From: G016756615 sp035556195
GTDB lineage: Bacteria; Pseudomonadota; Alphaproteobacteria; Rhizobiales; Rhizobiaceae
NCBI GenBank assembly: GCA_035556195.1
Contig: DATMFK010000001.1
Coordinates: forward strand, 141,311 to 205,310
Length of the DNA: 64,000 nucleotides
Reading direction: 5' to 3'
The position numbers and the translations under genes were made by a program. This document shows positions 26,517 to 35,064 of this stretch, piece after piece. A model generated the notes under the pieces. The model worked only from the letters and a program-made list of their open reading frames with translations. It ran no database searches and was not told the DNA's origin. Every line of letters begins with the position of its first letter. Within the stretch, counting starts at the first letter, position 1.

Positions 26517-27284
26517 TCATATCCGCTCCAGCACGCCGTCGAGCCACGCAAAGAACCCCTTTGCGCCTTCTGTATGCTCCGCCAGCGGAAGCTGCGACGC
26601 GCTTGCCGAAAGGGGCGTACGCGGACGGGGCGGAAGGTATTTGTTGGCCGGTTTGGTACCCTGCTCCGGCATCAGGTCCATGCCGCCGCGCTCGGCCACC
26701 ATGATCGATACGGCCGAATGAGGATCCCCGAGGTCGCCGAAATGACGGGCATTCGCCGGGCAGGTGCGCACGCAGGATGGCACGCGATCCACTTCCGCGA
26801 TCGTTTCGTTGTAGATGCGGTCAATGCAGAGCGTGCATTTCTTCATGACGCCCGCGGCGAGGTCCATTTCGCGCGCGCCGTAAGGACAAGCCCATGCGCA
26901 AAGGCCGCAGCCGATGCACATCTGCTCGTCGACCAGCACGATGCCGTCCTCGCCGCGCTTGTATGAAGCGCCCGTCGGGCACACCGTCACGCAGGGGGCG
27001 TCCTCACAATGCAGGCAGGATTTGGGAAAATGGACGACGCGGGCCTCCCCCGCTTCGCCGACCACCTCCCCGCCCTCGGGAATGACCTCGAAGCTATGGA
27101 CACGGTTCAGCCATGCGCCGGAGACATCGGCGCCGTACGGGTCCTGGTCGGACAGCGCGCTGCCGTAGCCTCCGGTATTCCATTCCTTGCAGGAGACGAC
27201 GCAGGCGTGGCAGCCGACACAGATGTCGAGGTCGATGACGAGGCCGAGCTTCTTCGGCGAGGCAGCGGCGGGAAGGCTGGTCAT
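26517..27284 (-). CDS. Four-cluster ferredoxin subunit (SoeB/DmsB-like)
   Basis: Electron-transfer subunit of 255 residues with four [4Fe-4S] Cys sets: CVGCHACVVSCKEWN, CLHCEDAPCVTVCPTG, CIGCGLCAWACPYG, and KKCTLCIDR with the later CVRTCPANA. This is the DmsB/PsrB/SoeB pattern. Translation starts at 27284 inside the end of the molybdopterin gene (ATGA overlap), with AGGAG upstream, so it is coupled to it. It passes electrons between the Mo subunit and the membrane anchor. There is no signal peptide, so it lies on the cytoplasmic side. Confidence 0.9.
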   Translation of the reverse strand: MTSLPAAASPKKLGLVIDLDICVGCHACVVSCKEWNTGGYGSALSDQDPYGADVSGAWLNRVHSFEVIPEGGEVVGEAGEARVVHFPKSCLHCEDAPCVTVCPTGASYKRGEDGIVLVDEQMCIGCGLCAWACPYGAREMDLAAGVMKKCTLCIDRIYNETIAEVDRVPSCVRTCPANARHFGDLGDPHSAVSIMVAERGGMDLMPEQGTKPANKYLPPRPRTPLSASASQLPLAEHTEGAKGFFAWLDGVLERI

Positions 27285-30130
27285 TGCGCCCACTCCTGGC
27301 CGTAGCGCAACTCCTCGGGCCTGGGCTCACCCGGATCAGGTTCCGAAAGGGCCGGCAGTTGCGGCTCGCTTGTTTCGGAAGGCTGCGCTTTCTCGATCCT
27401 CACCCTGAGATCGTACCAGGCGGCCTGGCCGGTGACGGGATCCGAATTCGACCACCTCAGCCCATCCCCCTTCGGCGGAAGCAGCTCGTGGATCAGATGG
27501 TTCATCAAGAATCCCTTGCGGACCTCCGGGGCATCGCGATCGAGCGCCCAGGCGCCCGCGCGCTTGCCGACGGCATTCCAGGTCCAGATCGTGTCGCGAT
27601 TGACGGCATCGCTTCTCGCGATCTCGACCTTGATGCGGCCGTGATGCGAGATGAGCCAGACCCAGTCGCCGTCCTCGAGACCATGAGCGTCGCAGATCGG
27701 GCCGGGCACGTAGAGCGGGTTCTTCGTATGGATCTGCCGCAGCCAGGCGTTCATCGAACCCCAGGAATGATACATGGCAGCGGGCCGCTGAGTGATGGCG
27801 TGGTACGGAAATTCCAGCCTGCCTACCGCAGCCTCCTCGAAGGGCCGATACCAGTCGGGCAGCGGATCGAACGCATCGAGGATGCGCTTGCGGTGGGTTT
27901 GCGGGGCAAAGGGCTCGCGCAAGCCCAGGGCGGACAGACGGAACTTCTGGAGGGTTTCCGCATAGAGCTGGAACGTGACGGGTTGGGGCTGGTCGAAGAA
28001 CCCCATGCTGACCGCGAAGTCCTGATAGGCCTTGTTGGCGTGCTTGAAGAACTGCGCCTCGAGGGGAATGTGCGCGGAGAAGAACGATCCGTTCTCGATA
28101 TAGCGCTGCAGCTGGTCGGGATTGACCGCGCCGCGCCCGACCCGATCGCCGTTGGCTCCCCTGAATCCGGCCAGGGGCCCGATACCCGGCCGTCTCTCGT
28201 GCCGGACGATGTAGTCGGCATAATCCTTGTAGATCGCATTGCCCCGGCTATCCACGAAACCCGGCAGCCGGAGCCGCGCGCCGAGATCGAGAAGCACGGT
28301 CTGGAATCCCCGCACGTCCCGGTCCGGCTCGAGCACCGGCCAGCGGATGGCGTCCTGTACGGCATCGGGCTCGGAGATCGGCCGGTCGAGCAGCGAGATG
28401 CAGTCGTGCCGTTCCAGATAGGTGGTATCGGGAAGCACCAGGTCGGCATAGGCGACCATCTCGGAGGAATAAGCGTCGGAGTAGATGATCCTTGGGATCC
28501 GATATTCGCCGGTCTCGGGATCCTTGTCCTCCAGCATGCGTACGACGCCTGCCGTGTTCATGGACGAATTCCACGCCATGTTCGCCATGTACAGGAACAG
28601 CACGTCGATAGGATAAGGATCGCCGGCATGGGCGTTGCCTATGACCATGTGCATGAGCCCATGGGCCGAGATCGGCGCATCCCAGGAGAAGGCCTTGTCG
28701 ATGCGTGTCGGCTTTCCCTCGTCGTCGACAAGGAGGTCTTCCGGCCCGCGAGGGAACCCGAGATGCGGGCCTGACAGCGGCTTGTTCGAGCCGAAATGCT
28801 CGGCCTTGCCGTGCGGCGTCGGATGCGCCTCCACGGGCTTCGGATAGGGTGGCTCGAAGCGGAAGCCGCCGGGACAATCGACCGCTCCGATCAGGATCTG
28901 GAGAAGATGCAGCGCACGTGCCGTCTGGAAGCCGTTGGAATGGGCCGAGATGCCGCGCATGGCATGGAAGGAGACCGGCCGACCGACGAAGTTCTCGTGA
29001 CGTTGGCCATTCACATCCGTCCAGGACTGATCGACGGTAATCGCCTCGTCGAAGGCGACGCGGGCGATCTCGGCGGCGAGACCGCGAATCGTATCGGCCG
29101 GCACGCCTGTTTCGCCGGCAACGGCTTCCGGCGCGTATTTCGGATCAAGGTATTTTTCGGCCAGAAGCTGGAAGGAGGGGACGGCGAAGCGCCCGTCATC
29201 CAGTTCGAACCGGCCGGAAAGCGCGACCCGGGCGCCCCTTGTCCCCCGAGGCACGATTCGCTCGGTCACGGTCTCGTAGACGAGTTCCCTCCCCTCGCCA
29301 TCCCTGGCAAAGAGGCCATGCTCGGCCGTGCCTGGCGCGTCGACGACCAGCCAGGAGGCGTTCGAATACCGCCTGAGATAGTCGACGTCGATCCGCCTCG
29401 CCTTCAGCAGCTCATGAACCACTGCCAGGATGAGAAGCCCGTCGGTTCCCGGCCGGATTCCGATCCAATTGTCGGCGACCGCCGAATAGCCGGTGCGTAC
29501 CGGATTGACGGAAACGAAGCGCGCGCCACGCTTCTTGAGCTTCGAGATGCCGATCTTGATCGGATTGGAATCGTGGTCCTCGGCGACGCCGAATAGGACG
29601 AACAGCTTTGTGCGCTCCCAATCGGGCGCGCCGAATTCCCAGAACGCTCCACCGATCGTGATGATCCCGGCCGCGGCCATGTTGACGGAACAGAAGCCGC
29701 CATGGGCGGCATAGTTCGGGGTCCCGAATTGTTGCGCCCAAAAACCGGTGAGCGACTGCGACTGGTCCCGTCCCGTGAAAAAGGCGAGTTTTCTCGGGTC
29801 GGACTGCCGCACCTCGCCCAACCAGGAAGTCGCCAGCGACAGCGCCTCGTCCCAGGAAATCTCCTTGAAGGAGCCGGATCCGCGCGGCCCGGTCCTGAGC
29901 AGCGGCGCCCTCAGCCGCGCCGGCGCGTAATGCTGCATGATGCCGGCTGAACCCTTGGCGCAGAGCACGCCCCGGTTGACCGGGTGGTCCCGATTGCCCT
30001 CGATATAGCGGATCTTGCCGTCCTTGATATGCACGTCGATGCCGCAACGGCACGCGCACATATAGCAGGTGGTCTTGCGGACCTCGTCGGCAACGGGCGT
30101 CGACAGCGCGACGCGCGATTCGGTATCCAT
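27281..30130 (-). CDS. Molybdopterin oxidoreductase catalytic subunit, probably SoeA-type sulfite dehydrogenase
   Basis: A 949-residue catalytic subunit of the DMSO reductase family. The N-terminal [4Fe-4S] site is Cys22-x2-Cys25-x3-Cys29-x27-Cys57. The likely Mo ligand is Cys147 in HGGFCSVNM, as in PhsA/PsrA/SoeA rather than the Ser of DMSO reductase. There is no twin-arginine signal, so the enzyme faces the cytoplasm; that, the length and the partner subunits fit SoeABC sulfite dehydrogenase of Allochromatium and roseobacters. A polysulfide, thiosulfate or other oxyanion enzyme is not excluded. The C-terminal molydopterin-binding domain begins near residue 790. Starts after a GGGAG ribosome site; 85 bases follow the L,D-transpeptidase gene. 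Confidence 0.8.
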   Translation of the reverse strand: MDTESRVALSTPVADEVRKTTCYMCACRCGIDVHIKDGKIRYIEGNRDHPVNRGVLCAKGSAGIMQHYAPARLRAPLLRTGPRGSGSFKEISWDEALSLATSWLGEVRQSDPRKLAFFTGRDQSQSLTGFWAQQFGTPNYAAHGGFCSVNMAAAGIITIGGAFWEFGAPDWERTKLFVLFGVAEDHDSNPIKIGISKLKKRGARFVSVNPVRTGYSAVADNWIGIRPGTDGLLILAVVHELLKARRIDVDYLRRYSNASWLVVDAPGTAEHGLFARDGEGRELVYETVTERIVPRGTRGARVALSGRFELDDGRFAVPSFQLLAEKYLDPKYAPEAVAGETGVPADTIRGLAAEIARVAFDEAITVDQSWTDVNGQRHENFVGRPVSFHAMRGISAHSNGFQTARALHLLQILIGAVDCPGGFRFEPPYPKPVEAHPTPHGKAEHFGSNKPLSGPHLGFPRGPEDLLVDDEGKPTRIDKAFSWDAPISAHGLMHMVIGNAHAGDPYPIDVLFLYMANMAWNSSMNTAGVVRMLEDKDPETGEYRIPRIIYSDAYSSEMVAYADLVLPDTTYLERHDCISLLDRPISEPDAVQDAIRWPVLEPDRDVRGFQTVLLDLGARLRLPGFVDSRGNAIYKDYADYIVRHERRPGIGPLAGFRGANGDRVGRGAVNPDQLQRYIENGSFFSAHIPLEAQFFKHANKAYQDFAVSMGFFDQPQPVTFQLYAETLQKFRLSALGLREPFAPQTHRKRILDAFDPLPDWYRPFEEAAVGRLEFPYHAITQRPAAMYHSWGSMNAWLRQIHTKNPLYVPGPICDAHGLEDGDWVWLISHHGRIKVEIARSDAVNRDTIWTWNAVGKRAGAWALDRDAPEVRKGFLMNHLIHELLPPKGDGLRWSNSDPVTGQAAWYDLRVRIEKAQPSETSEPQLPALSEPDPGEPRPEELRYGQEWAQ

Positions 30131-30215
30131 CTGCGATGCTCCCTGGGCCCAGTCATAGGGAGCGCGCCGGCGAAAGGAAATGGCCGAAGCGTCAATTCAC
30201 TGGGAAGAAGCCCCG

Positions 30216-30641
30216 TCAGTTCGTGACGACGATGCGAGTATTGCCGGGTCCTACCTGCTTGACCAGCGAATAGAAGGCGGCGGCATTGGCAGTGTCGAGC
30301 CGCACGCAGCCATGCGAGGCCGGCGATCCCAGGCGGCTCACCGCAGAGGTGCCGTGAATCGCATAACCGCCGTAGTAGAAGACGGAATAGGGCATCGGCG
30401 CATTGTCGTATTTGCGCGAACGCCACATCTTGTGGAGCCGTATCGGACGCCATGTCCCGCGCGGCGTGACATAGCCCTTGCGCGCCGTCGAAACGGGCCA
30501 GGTGTGGATGACCCGCCCGTGTCTGGTCACGGTCATGGTCTGCGAGGAAAGTTGGATCTTCGCCTCGAGTCCTGCCGAAAAGGCCTGTGTCGAAACCATC
30601 GAGGCGGCCAGCGCGGCTGCCGCCACAAGAACCTTGTACAT
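30216..30641 (-). CDS. Exported L,D-transpeptidase (YkuD domain)
   Basis: A 141-residue protein with a signal peptide (YKVLVAAAALAASMVSTQAFS) and one YkuD domain. The catalytic motif is SHGCVRL with Cys112, preceded by the conserved HGTSAVSRLG His segment. It forms or remodels 3-3 crosslinks in peptidoglycan or attaches proteins to it in the periplasm. The start at 30641 follows AAAGG; an upstream in-frame ATG (30830) would bury the signal peptide. It is divergent from the amine oxidase operon. Confidence 0.88.
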   Translation of the reverse strand: MYKVLVAAAALAASMVSTQAFSAGLEAKIQLSSQTMTVTRHGRVIHTWPVSTARKGYVTPRGTWRPIRLHKMWRSRKYDNAPMPYSVFYYGGYAIHGTSAVSRLGSPASHGCVRLDTANAAAFYSLVKQVGPGNTRIVVTN

Positions 30642-30830
30642 GCCAGACCTTTCTGCCAAGCTCTTCTTGCCGGCGCGCAAGATGTGCGCAGAATTCTGTA
30701 TGTCCGGTAAATTTGGTGTTGCGGAAACGCAGCAGCAACAACCGGGATCGGCTCTGCGCTCAAGCACCTTCATTCGGCAGCCAATTGCGCCACGAATGGG
30801 CCAAGAGTTACGCCATCGACAGTCGCTCAA

Positions 30831-30858
30831 TTGACACGAAGGGGTACCGACATAGTTT
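30831..30858 (+). promoter_or_regulatory. Candidate sigma-70 promoter of the amine oxidase operon
   Basis: TTGACA at 30831-30836 and TAGTTT at 30853-30858 with a 16-base spacer. The -35 is a perfect match to consensus and the -10 a fair one. It lies 85 bases before the oxidase start and in the right orientation. The rest of the 301-base divergent gap (30642-30942) shows no clear operator. Confidence 0.45.
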
Positions 30859-30942
30859 GGCTACCAGGCGCTGGCTGCTCACGTGCAAATTGCAGGGGGG
30901 ACGCGCGAGGATCCAAGGCGCCGCCTGAAAGGAATCCCTAAG

Positions 30943-32544
30943 ATGCAACATTCTGAAACCTTTACCGGCATGAGCCGGCGCCAGCTGCTGACGTTGATCG
31001 GCATGTCTGCCGGCAGCGCCGCGATGTACCAGGCGATGACCAGTCTCGGGCTGGCGGCGGAGTCGGGCTACAAGGGCCCTGTGAAGCTGGAAGGGGACCC
31101 GAAAGGGGCTTCCGTGCTGATCCTCGGCGCCGGTCTTGCAGGCATGACCGCGGCCCTGGAACTGCGCCAAGCCGGCTACAAGGTCCGCGTTCTCGAGTAC
31201 AACAACCGGCCCGGCGGCCGCAACTGGACGCTGCGTGGCGGCGACACCTACACCGAACTCGGTGGCGCGACCCAGAAATGCGAATTCGACGAGGGCCTCT
31301 ACATCAATCCCGGCCCCTGGCGCATTCCCTACCACCACAACGGCCTGCTCGCCTACTGCAAGCGGCTCGGGGTGGAGTTGCAGCCCTTCCAGCAGCTCAA
31401 TCACAATGCATTGCTGCATTCGACCAAGGCGTTCGGCGGCAAACCGCAGCGTGTGCGCGATATCAAAACGGATTTGCGGGGTCACGTTTCGGAGCTCTTG
31501 GCCAAGGTCACGCAGAAGGGCCATCTCGAAGGCGATGTCACCCGGGAAGACCAGGAGATGCTGCTCGAGGCGTTGAAGTCGTGGGGTGTCCTCGACAAGG
31601 ACTTCGCCTACAAGTCCAGCCTCCACACTTCTGAATTCCGCGGTTTCGAGAAGGATCCCGGCGGCGGGCTGGGGGCCGCTCCCGTACCCAGCCAGCCGAT
31701 CGGTCTTTCCGAGATATTGAACTCGCGCCTTTGGGCCAGCCTTGAAAACTTCGCTCTGTACGAATTCCAGACGACGATGTTCCAGCCTGTCGGGGGCATG
31801 GATATGATCGGAAAGGCGTTCGCGCGCGAGGTCGGCGATCTCATCACCTACAACTCGAAAGTCACGAAGATCGCCCAGGACGAAAAAGGCGTCACGGTGA
31901 CCTATGAGGACACGACGAAGCCGGGCACGGTCGAAGAGGCGAGCGCCGACTGGTGCGTGTGCACCATACCGCTCACCATTCTCAGCCAGATCGAGATCAA
32001 CGTTTCCGCGCCCATGCAGGCGGCCATCGAAGCTGTTCCCTACGCCTCTTCGGTCAAGGTCGGGCTGCAATTCAAGCGGCGCTTCTGGGAAGAGGACGAT
32101 CTGATCTTCGGAGGCGTCAGCTACACCGACCTGCCGATCACCCAGATCTCCTACCCGAGCACCGATTACAACAGGCAGGGCAAGGGCGTGCTTCTCGGCT
32201 GCTATACCTGGAACGGCCCGAACTCGTTCGAGTTCACTGCCATGGCGCCGGAGGAAAGGGTCAAGAGAGCCGTGGAGTATGGCGCGCAGATTCACCCGCA
32301 ATACAAGGACGAGTTCGAGAACGGCATCGCTGTTGCCTGGCACCGCTCGCCTTTCACCCTGGGCTGCGCCGGCGACTGGACCGAGGAAGCAAGGAAGGAG
32401 CATTACGACAATCTCTGCCAGATCGACGGGCGCATCGTGCTAGCCGGCGAGCATGCCTCCTATATTCCGGCCTGGCAGGAGGGCGCGATCCTGTCGTCGC
32501 TCGACGCAATCACCCGTCTGCACCAGCGCGTCGTGGCGAGCTGA
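30943..32544 (+). CDS. Tat-exported flavin amine oxidase/dehydrogenase
   Basis: A 533-residue FAD protein of the monoamine/L-amino acid oxidase family. Start at 30943 follows AAAGGA. A twin-arginine signal (Arg12-Arg13 in MSRRQLLTLIG) sends the folded flavoprotein to the periplasm. The FAD fold is LGAGLAGMTAALEL (Gly62, Gly64, Gly67), followed by RPGGRNWTLRGG, and the C-terminal FAD contact is VLAGEHASYIPAWQEGA. It is followed by a cytochrome c and an exported RidA in the same orientation with short gaps. NicA2 of Pseudomonas putida, a related exported flavin amine oxidase, is known to pass electrons to a cytochrome c rather than oxygen; the same is inferred here. The amine substrate is unknown. 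Confidence 0.85.
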   Translation: MQHSETFTGMSRRQLLTLIGMSAGSAAMYQAMTSLGLAAESGYKGPVKLEGDPKGASVLILGAGLAGMTAALELRQAGYKVRVLEYNNRPGGRNWTLRGGDTYTELGGATQKCEFDEGLYINPGPWRIPYHHNGLLAYCKRLGVELQPFQQLNHNALLHSTKAFGGKPQRVRDIKTDLRGHVSELLAKVTQKGHLEGDVTREDQEMLLEALKSWGVLDKDFAYKSSLHTSEFRGFEKDPGGGLGAAPVPSQPIGLSEILNSRLWASLENFALYEFQTTMFQPVGGMDMIGKAFAREVGDLITYNSKVTKIAQDEKGVTVTYEDTTKPGTVEEASADWCVCTIPLTILSQIEINVSAPMQAAIEAVPYASSVKVGLQFKRRFWEEDDLIFGGVSYTDLPITQISYPSTDYNRQGKGVLLGCYTWNGPNSFEFTAMAPEERVKRAVEYGAQIHPQYKDEFENGIAVAWHRSPFTLGCAGDWTEEARKEHYDNLCQIDGRIVLAGEHASYIPAWQEGAILSSLDAITRLHQRVVAS

Positions 32545-32586
32545 CGTCCGGCTCCAAAGCTTCTCCAATTCGCGAGGCATGTCATC

Positions 32587-32991
32587 ATGACCAACCAAGC
32601 TTCAGGACGAGCAGTCCTTTTCATCGCCGCATTGCTCGGCGCCACACCCGCAGCACTCGCCGATTCGGCCGGCGTCACGTTCAGCCAGGGCGACAAGTTC
32701 GGCGAGGAGAGCGGACAGGCGCTTTATGCGAATGTGTGCGCGGCCTGCCACATGGACCAGGGCCAGGGCGCCGTCGGTGCCGGCAGGTATCCGGCGCTCG
32801 CCAAGAACGAAAACCTGGAGGCAGCCGGCTACCCGGTCACTGTCGTCGTGCACGGCCTCAGAAGCATGCCGGCTGTCGGCACGATGATGAGCGACGAGCA
32901 GGTCGCGGCTGTCGTCAACTATGTGCGGTCGAATTTCGGCAACAAATACGAGGACAAAGTGTCGGCCGAGGATGTGGCCGGCGTGCGATAG
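32587..32991 (+). CDS. Exported class I cytochrome c
   Basis: A 134-residue monoheme cytochrome c. The signal peptide (cleavage after ALA, residue 25) sends it to the periplasm. Heme attaches at Cys51-x2-Cys54-His55 (CAACH); the axial Met is probably in LRSMPAVGTMM. It starts 42 bases after the amine oxidase stop and precedes the RidA gene by 55 bases. The position suggests it is the electron acceptor of the oxidase, feeding the respiratory chain. That link is inference from gene order and the NicA2 precedent. Confidence 0.85.
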   Translation: MTNQASGRAVLFIAALLGATPAALADSAGVTFSQGDKFGEESGQALYANVCAACHMDQGQGAVGAGRYPALAKNENLEAAGYPVTVVVHGLRSMPAVGTMMSDEQVAAVVNYVRSNFGNKYEDKVSAEDVAGVR

Positions 32992-33046
32992 CCGCCGGAC
33001 CCGAAATTGTCCCGGCGAGACTGTCATCGAAAGAAGGAGTTCCAGG

Positions 33047-33547
33047 ATGATGAAGATGCGGATCGGCACCGCCACCTTGGTGGCCGGCTTGCTGTCGGCG
33101 GGGATCGCGTCGGCCCAGGACGTCGTGCGCTACAAGACGCCCAATTCGGATTTTCCGATCGCGCAGGCTGTCGAGATCCCCGCGGGCAAGACCACGGTCT
33201 ATCTCAGCGGCGCGGTGCCGTCGATCGTGAACGAGCAGGCGGACAAGAACTCGGTGGAAGCCTATGGCGACACCAAGACCCAGACGGAATCCGTGCTCAA
33301 GGCGATCGAAAAGACCCTGGACAGGCTCGACCTCAAGATGAGCGACGTCTTCAAGATGCAGGTGTTCCTGGTCGGCGACCCGGCCAAGGAAGGCAAGATG
33401 GACTTTGCGGGCTTCATGGACGGCTACACGCAGTTCTTCGGAACCGAGCAGCAACCCAACCTGCCCTCGCGCTCGGTCGTCCAGGTGGCCGGTCTTGCCA
33501 ATCCCGGCTTCCTCGTCGAGATCGAGGTGACGGCCGTCCGGCCTTGA
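33047..33547 (+). CDS. Exported RidA/YjgF-family protein
   Basis: RidA proteins hydrolyse imines or enamines released by flavin and PLP enzymes, usually in the cytoplasm. This 166-residue copy carries a signal peptide (RIGTATLVAGLLSAGIASA, cleavage before Gln24), so it should work in the periplasm. The catalytic Arg is kept in PSRSVVQVAG and the acidic IEIEV-like strand is present as VEIEVTAVRP. An AAGGAG site precedes the start. It closes the operon and is followed by a strong terminator. Together with the oxidase it could convert an amine to aldehyde or ketone and ammonia outside the cytoplasm. Confidence 0.85.
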   Translation: MMKMRIGTATLVAGLLSAGIASAQDVVRYKTPNSDFPIAQAVEIPAGKTTVYLSGAVPSIVNEQADKNSVEAYGDTKTQTESVLKAIEKTLDRLDLKMSDVFKMQVFLVGDPAKEGKMDFAGFMDGYTQFFGTEQQPNLPSRSVVQVAGLANPGFLVEIEVTAVRP

Positions 33548-33576
33548 CCTGACGAAGGCGCCCTACTCTATTGTCC

Positions 33577-33605
33577 GGCGGCGAGGCTTCTGCCTCGCCG
33601 CCGCT
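33577..33605 (+). terminator. Intrinsic terminator after the amine oxidase operon
   Basis: An 11-base perfect stem, GGCGGCGAGGC at 33577-33587 with GCCTCGCCGCC at 33592-33602, closed by a TTCT loop and followed by GCTTT. The T-run is short, but the stem is very stable, and it lies 30 bases after the ridA stop and before the next gene in the same direction. Confidence 0.65.
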
Positions 33606-33661
33606 TTAACGCGAAGGCGCTCGCCGGATGCGCCTTAGGGAGGCCAGGGCTCGCAGCTTAC

Positions 33662-34945
33662 ATGTACGACAAACTTCTCGAAACGATCGACGGCCGGGTC
33701 GACGATCTGGTCGCGCTGACGGCCGACCTCATCCGCTTCCCCACCGTCAACCCGCCCGGCGAGGCCTACACGCCGTGCGCCGAATACATAGCCACGCGGT
33801 TGAAGAAGCGCGGCTTCGAGGTCGAACTGATCCGGGGCGAAGGCACGCCCGGCGACACGGATCGCTATCCCCGCACGAATGTGGTGGCGCGCTTCGACGG
33901 GCGTAGCCCCGGCCCGACCGTGCATTTCAATTCGCATATCGATGTCGTCGAGGCCGGCGACGGCTGGACCGTCGATCCATTCGCCGGCGTAGTCAGGGAT
34001 GGCCGCGTCTATGGTCGCGGCGCCTGCGACATGAAGGGCGGCCTTGCCGCCTCGATCGTCGCCGCGGAAGCGTTCATGGCCGTTCACCCGGACTTTCCCG
34101 GCGCCATCGAGATCTCCGGAACGGTGGACGAGGAATCGGGCGGCTTCGGGGGCGTGGCCTATCTCGCAGGCAAGGGCTACTTCTCGAAGCCGCGAGTCGA
34201 CCATGTCATCATCCCCGAACCGCTCAACAAGGACCGCATCTGCCTCGGCCACCGCGGCGTCTGGTGGGCGGAGATCGAAACGAAGGGCGAGATCGCCCAC
34301 GGCTCGATGCCCTTCCTGGGCGACAACGCCGTGCGTCATATGGGAGCGGTCCTCGCCGCGTTCGAAGCGGAGCTGTTTCCCGCCCTCGACCGCAAGCAGA
34401 CGAAAATGCCGGTGGTTCCGGAGGGCGCGCGGCGCTCGACCATGAACATCAACTCGATCCATGGCGGCCAGACGGAGGATTTCCGGCCCGGCCTCCCCTC
34501 GCCGAACGTGCCGGACTGGTGCCGCCTGACCATCGACCGTCGGTTCCTCCTCGAGGAAGACATCGCCCAGGTGAAAGCCGAGGTCACGAGCATCCTCGAC
34601 CGGCTGAAATGCGAGCGACCGAAGTTCGACTACCAGATTCGGGATATCATGGAAGTGCAGCCCACCATGACCGACCGCGACGCGCCGGTCGTCACCGCGG
34701 TGGCCGACGGCATTCGCGAGATCTTCGATCGCGAACCCGCCTATGTCATCTCGCCTGGAACCTACGACCAGAAACACGTGGCGCGGATCGGCCATATCTA
34801 TGACTGCATCGCCTACGGACCCGGCATTCTGGACCTGGCGCACCGGCCCGACGAATGGGTCGGGATCGCCGACATGGTGGAATCGGCGAAGGTAATGGCG
34901 ATCGGTCTCGATATATTGCTGCGCAATGGCGCGGGGCGGTCCTGA
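33662..34945 (+). CDS. M20-family deacylase (ArgE/DapE type)
   Basis: Zinc-dependent amidohydrolase of 427 residues. Metal and catalytic residues are in HFNSHIDVVE (His and following Asp), GACDMKGGLAA (bridging Asp), DEESGG (catalytic and metal Glu) and the C-terminal DLAHRPDEW (His). Family members remove acyl groups from amino acids or cut dipeptides in the cytoplasm. It is 119 bases upstream of a peptide-type ABC importer on the same strand, so it probably processes what that system imports. The true substrate is not readable; annotation as acetylornithine deacetylase would be too specific. Confidence 0.85.
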   Translation: MYDKLLETIDGRVDDLVALTADLIRFPTVNPPGEAYTPCAEYIATRLKKRGFEVELIRGEGTPGDTDRYPRTNVVARFDGRSPGPTVHFNSHIDVVEAGDGWTVDPFAGVVRDGRVYGRGACDMKGGLAASIVAAEAFMAVHPDFPGAIEISGTVDEESGGFGGVAYLAGKGYFSKPRVDHVIIPEPLNKDRICLGHRGVWWAEIETKGEIAHGSMPFLGDNAVRHMGAVLAAFEAELFPALDRKQTKMPVVPEGARRSTMNINSIHGGQTEDFRPGLPSPNVPDWCRLTIDRRFLLEEDIAQVKAEVTSILDRLKCERPKFDYQIRDIMEVQPTMTDRDAPVVTAVADGIREIFDREPAYVISPGTYDQKHVARIGHIYDCIAYGPGILDLAHRPDEWVGIADMVESAKVMAIGLDILLRNGAGRS

Positions 34946-35064
34946 ACGCCGGTTTGGAAAATGAGAAAACGATTTCGAATGGAAGAGGGGCAGGCGCAAC
35001 AAACTCGATTTACTCGGGCCGAAATTCCGGCTTCAATCGCGCCTTCATTCGTGGGGAGAAAAAA

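Noticed and set aside
26275..26520. Small frame starting at 26520 with ATGA overlap to the iron-sulfur subunit stop, considered as the true start of the anchor gene broken by the repeat
   Set aside because: The downstream start at 26272 gives a full-length anchor with a family-typical N-terminus, so nothing is missing. The small frame mostly translates repeat sequence.
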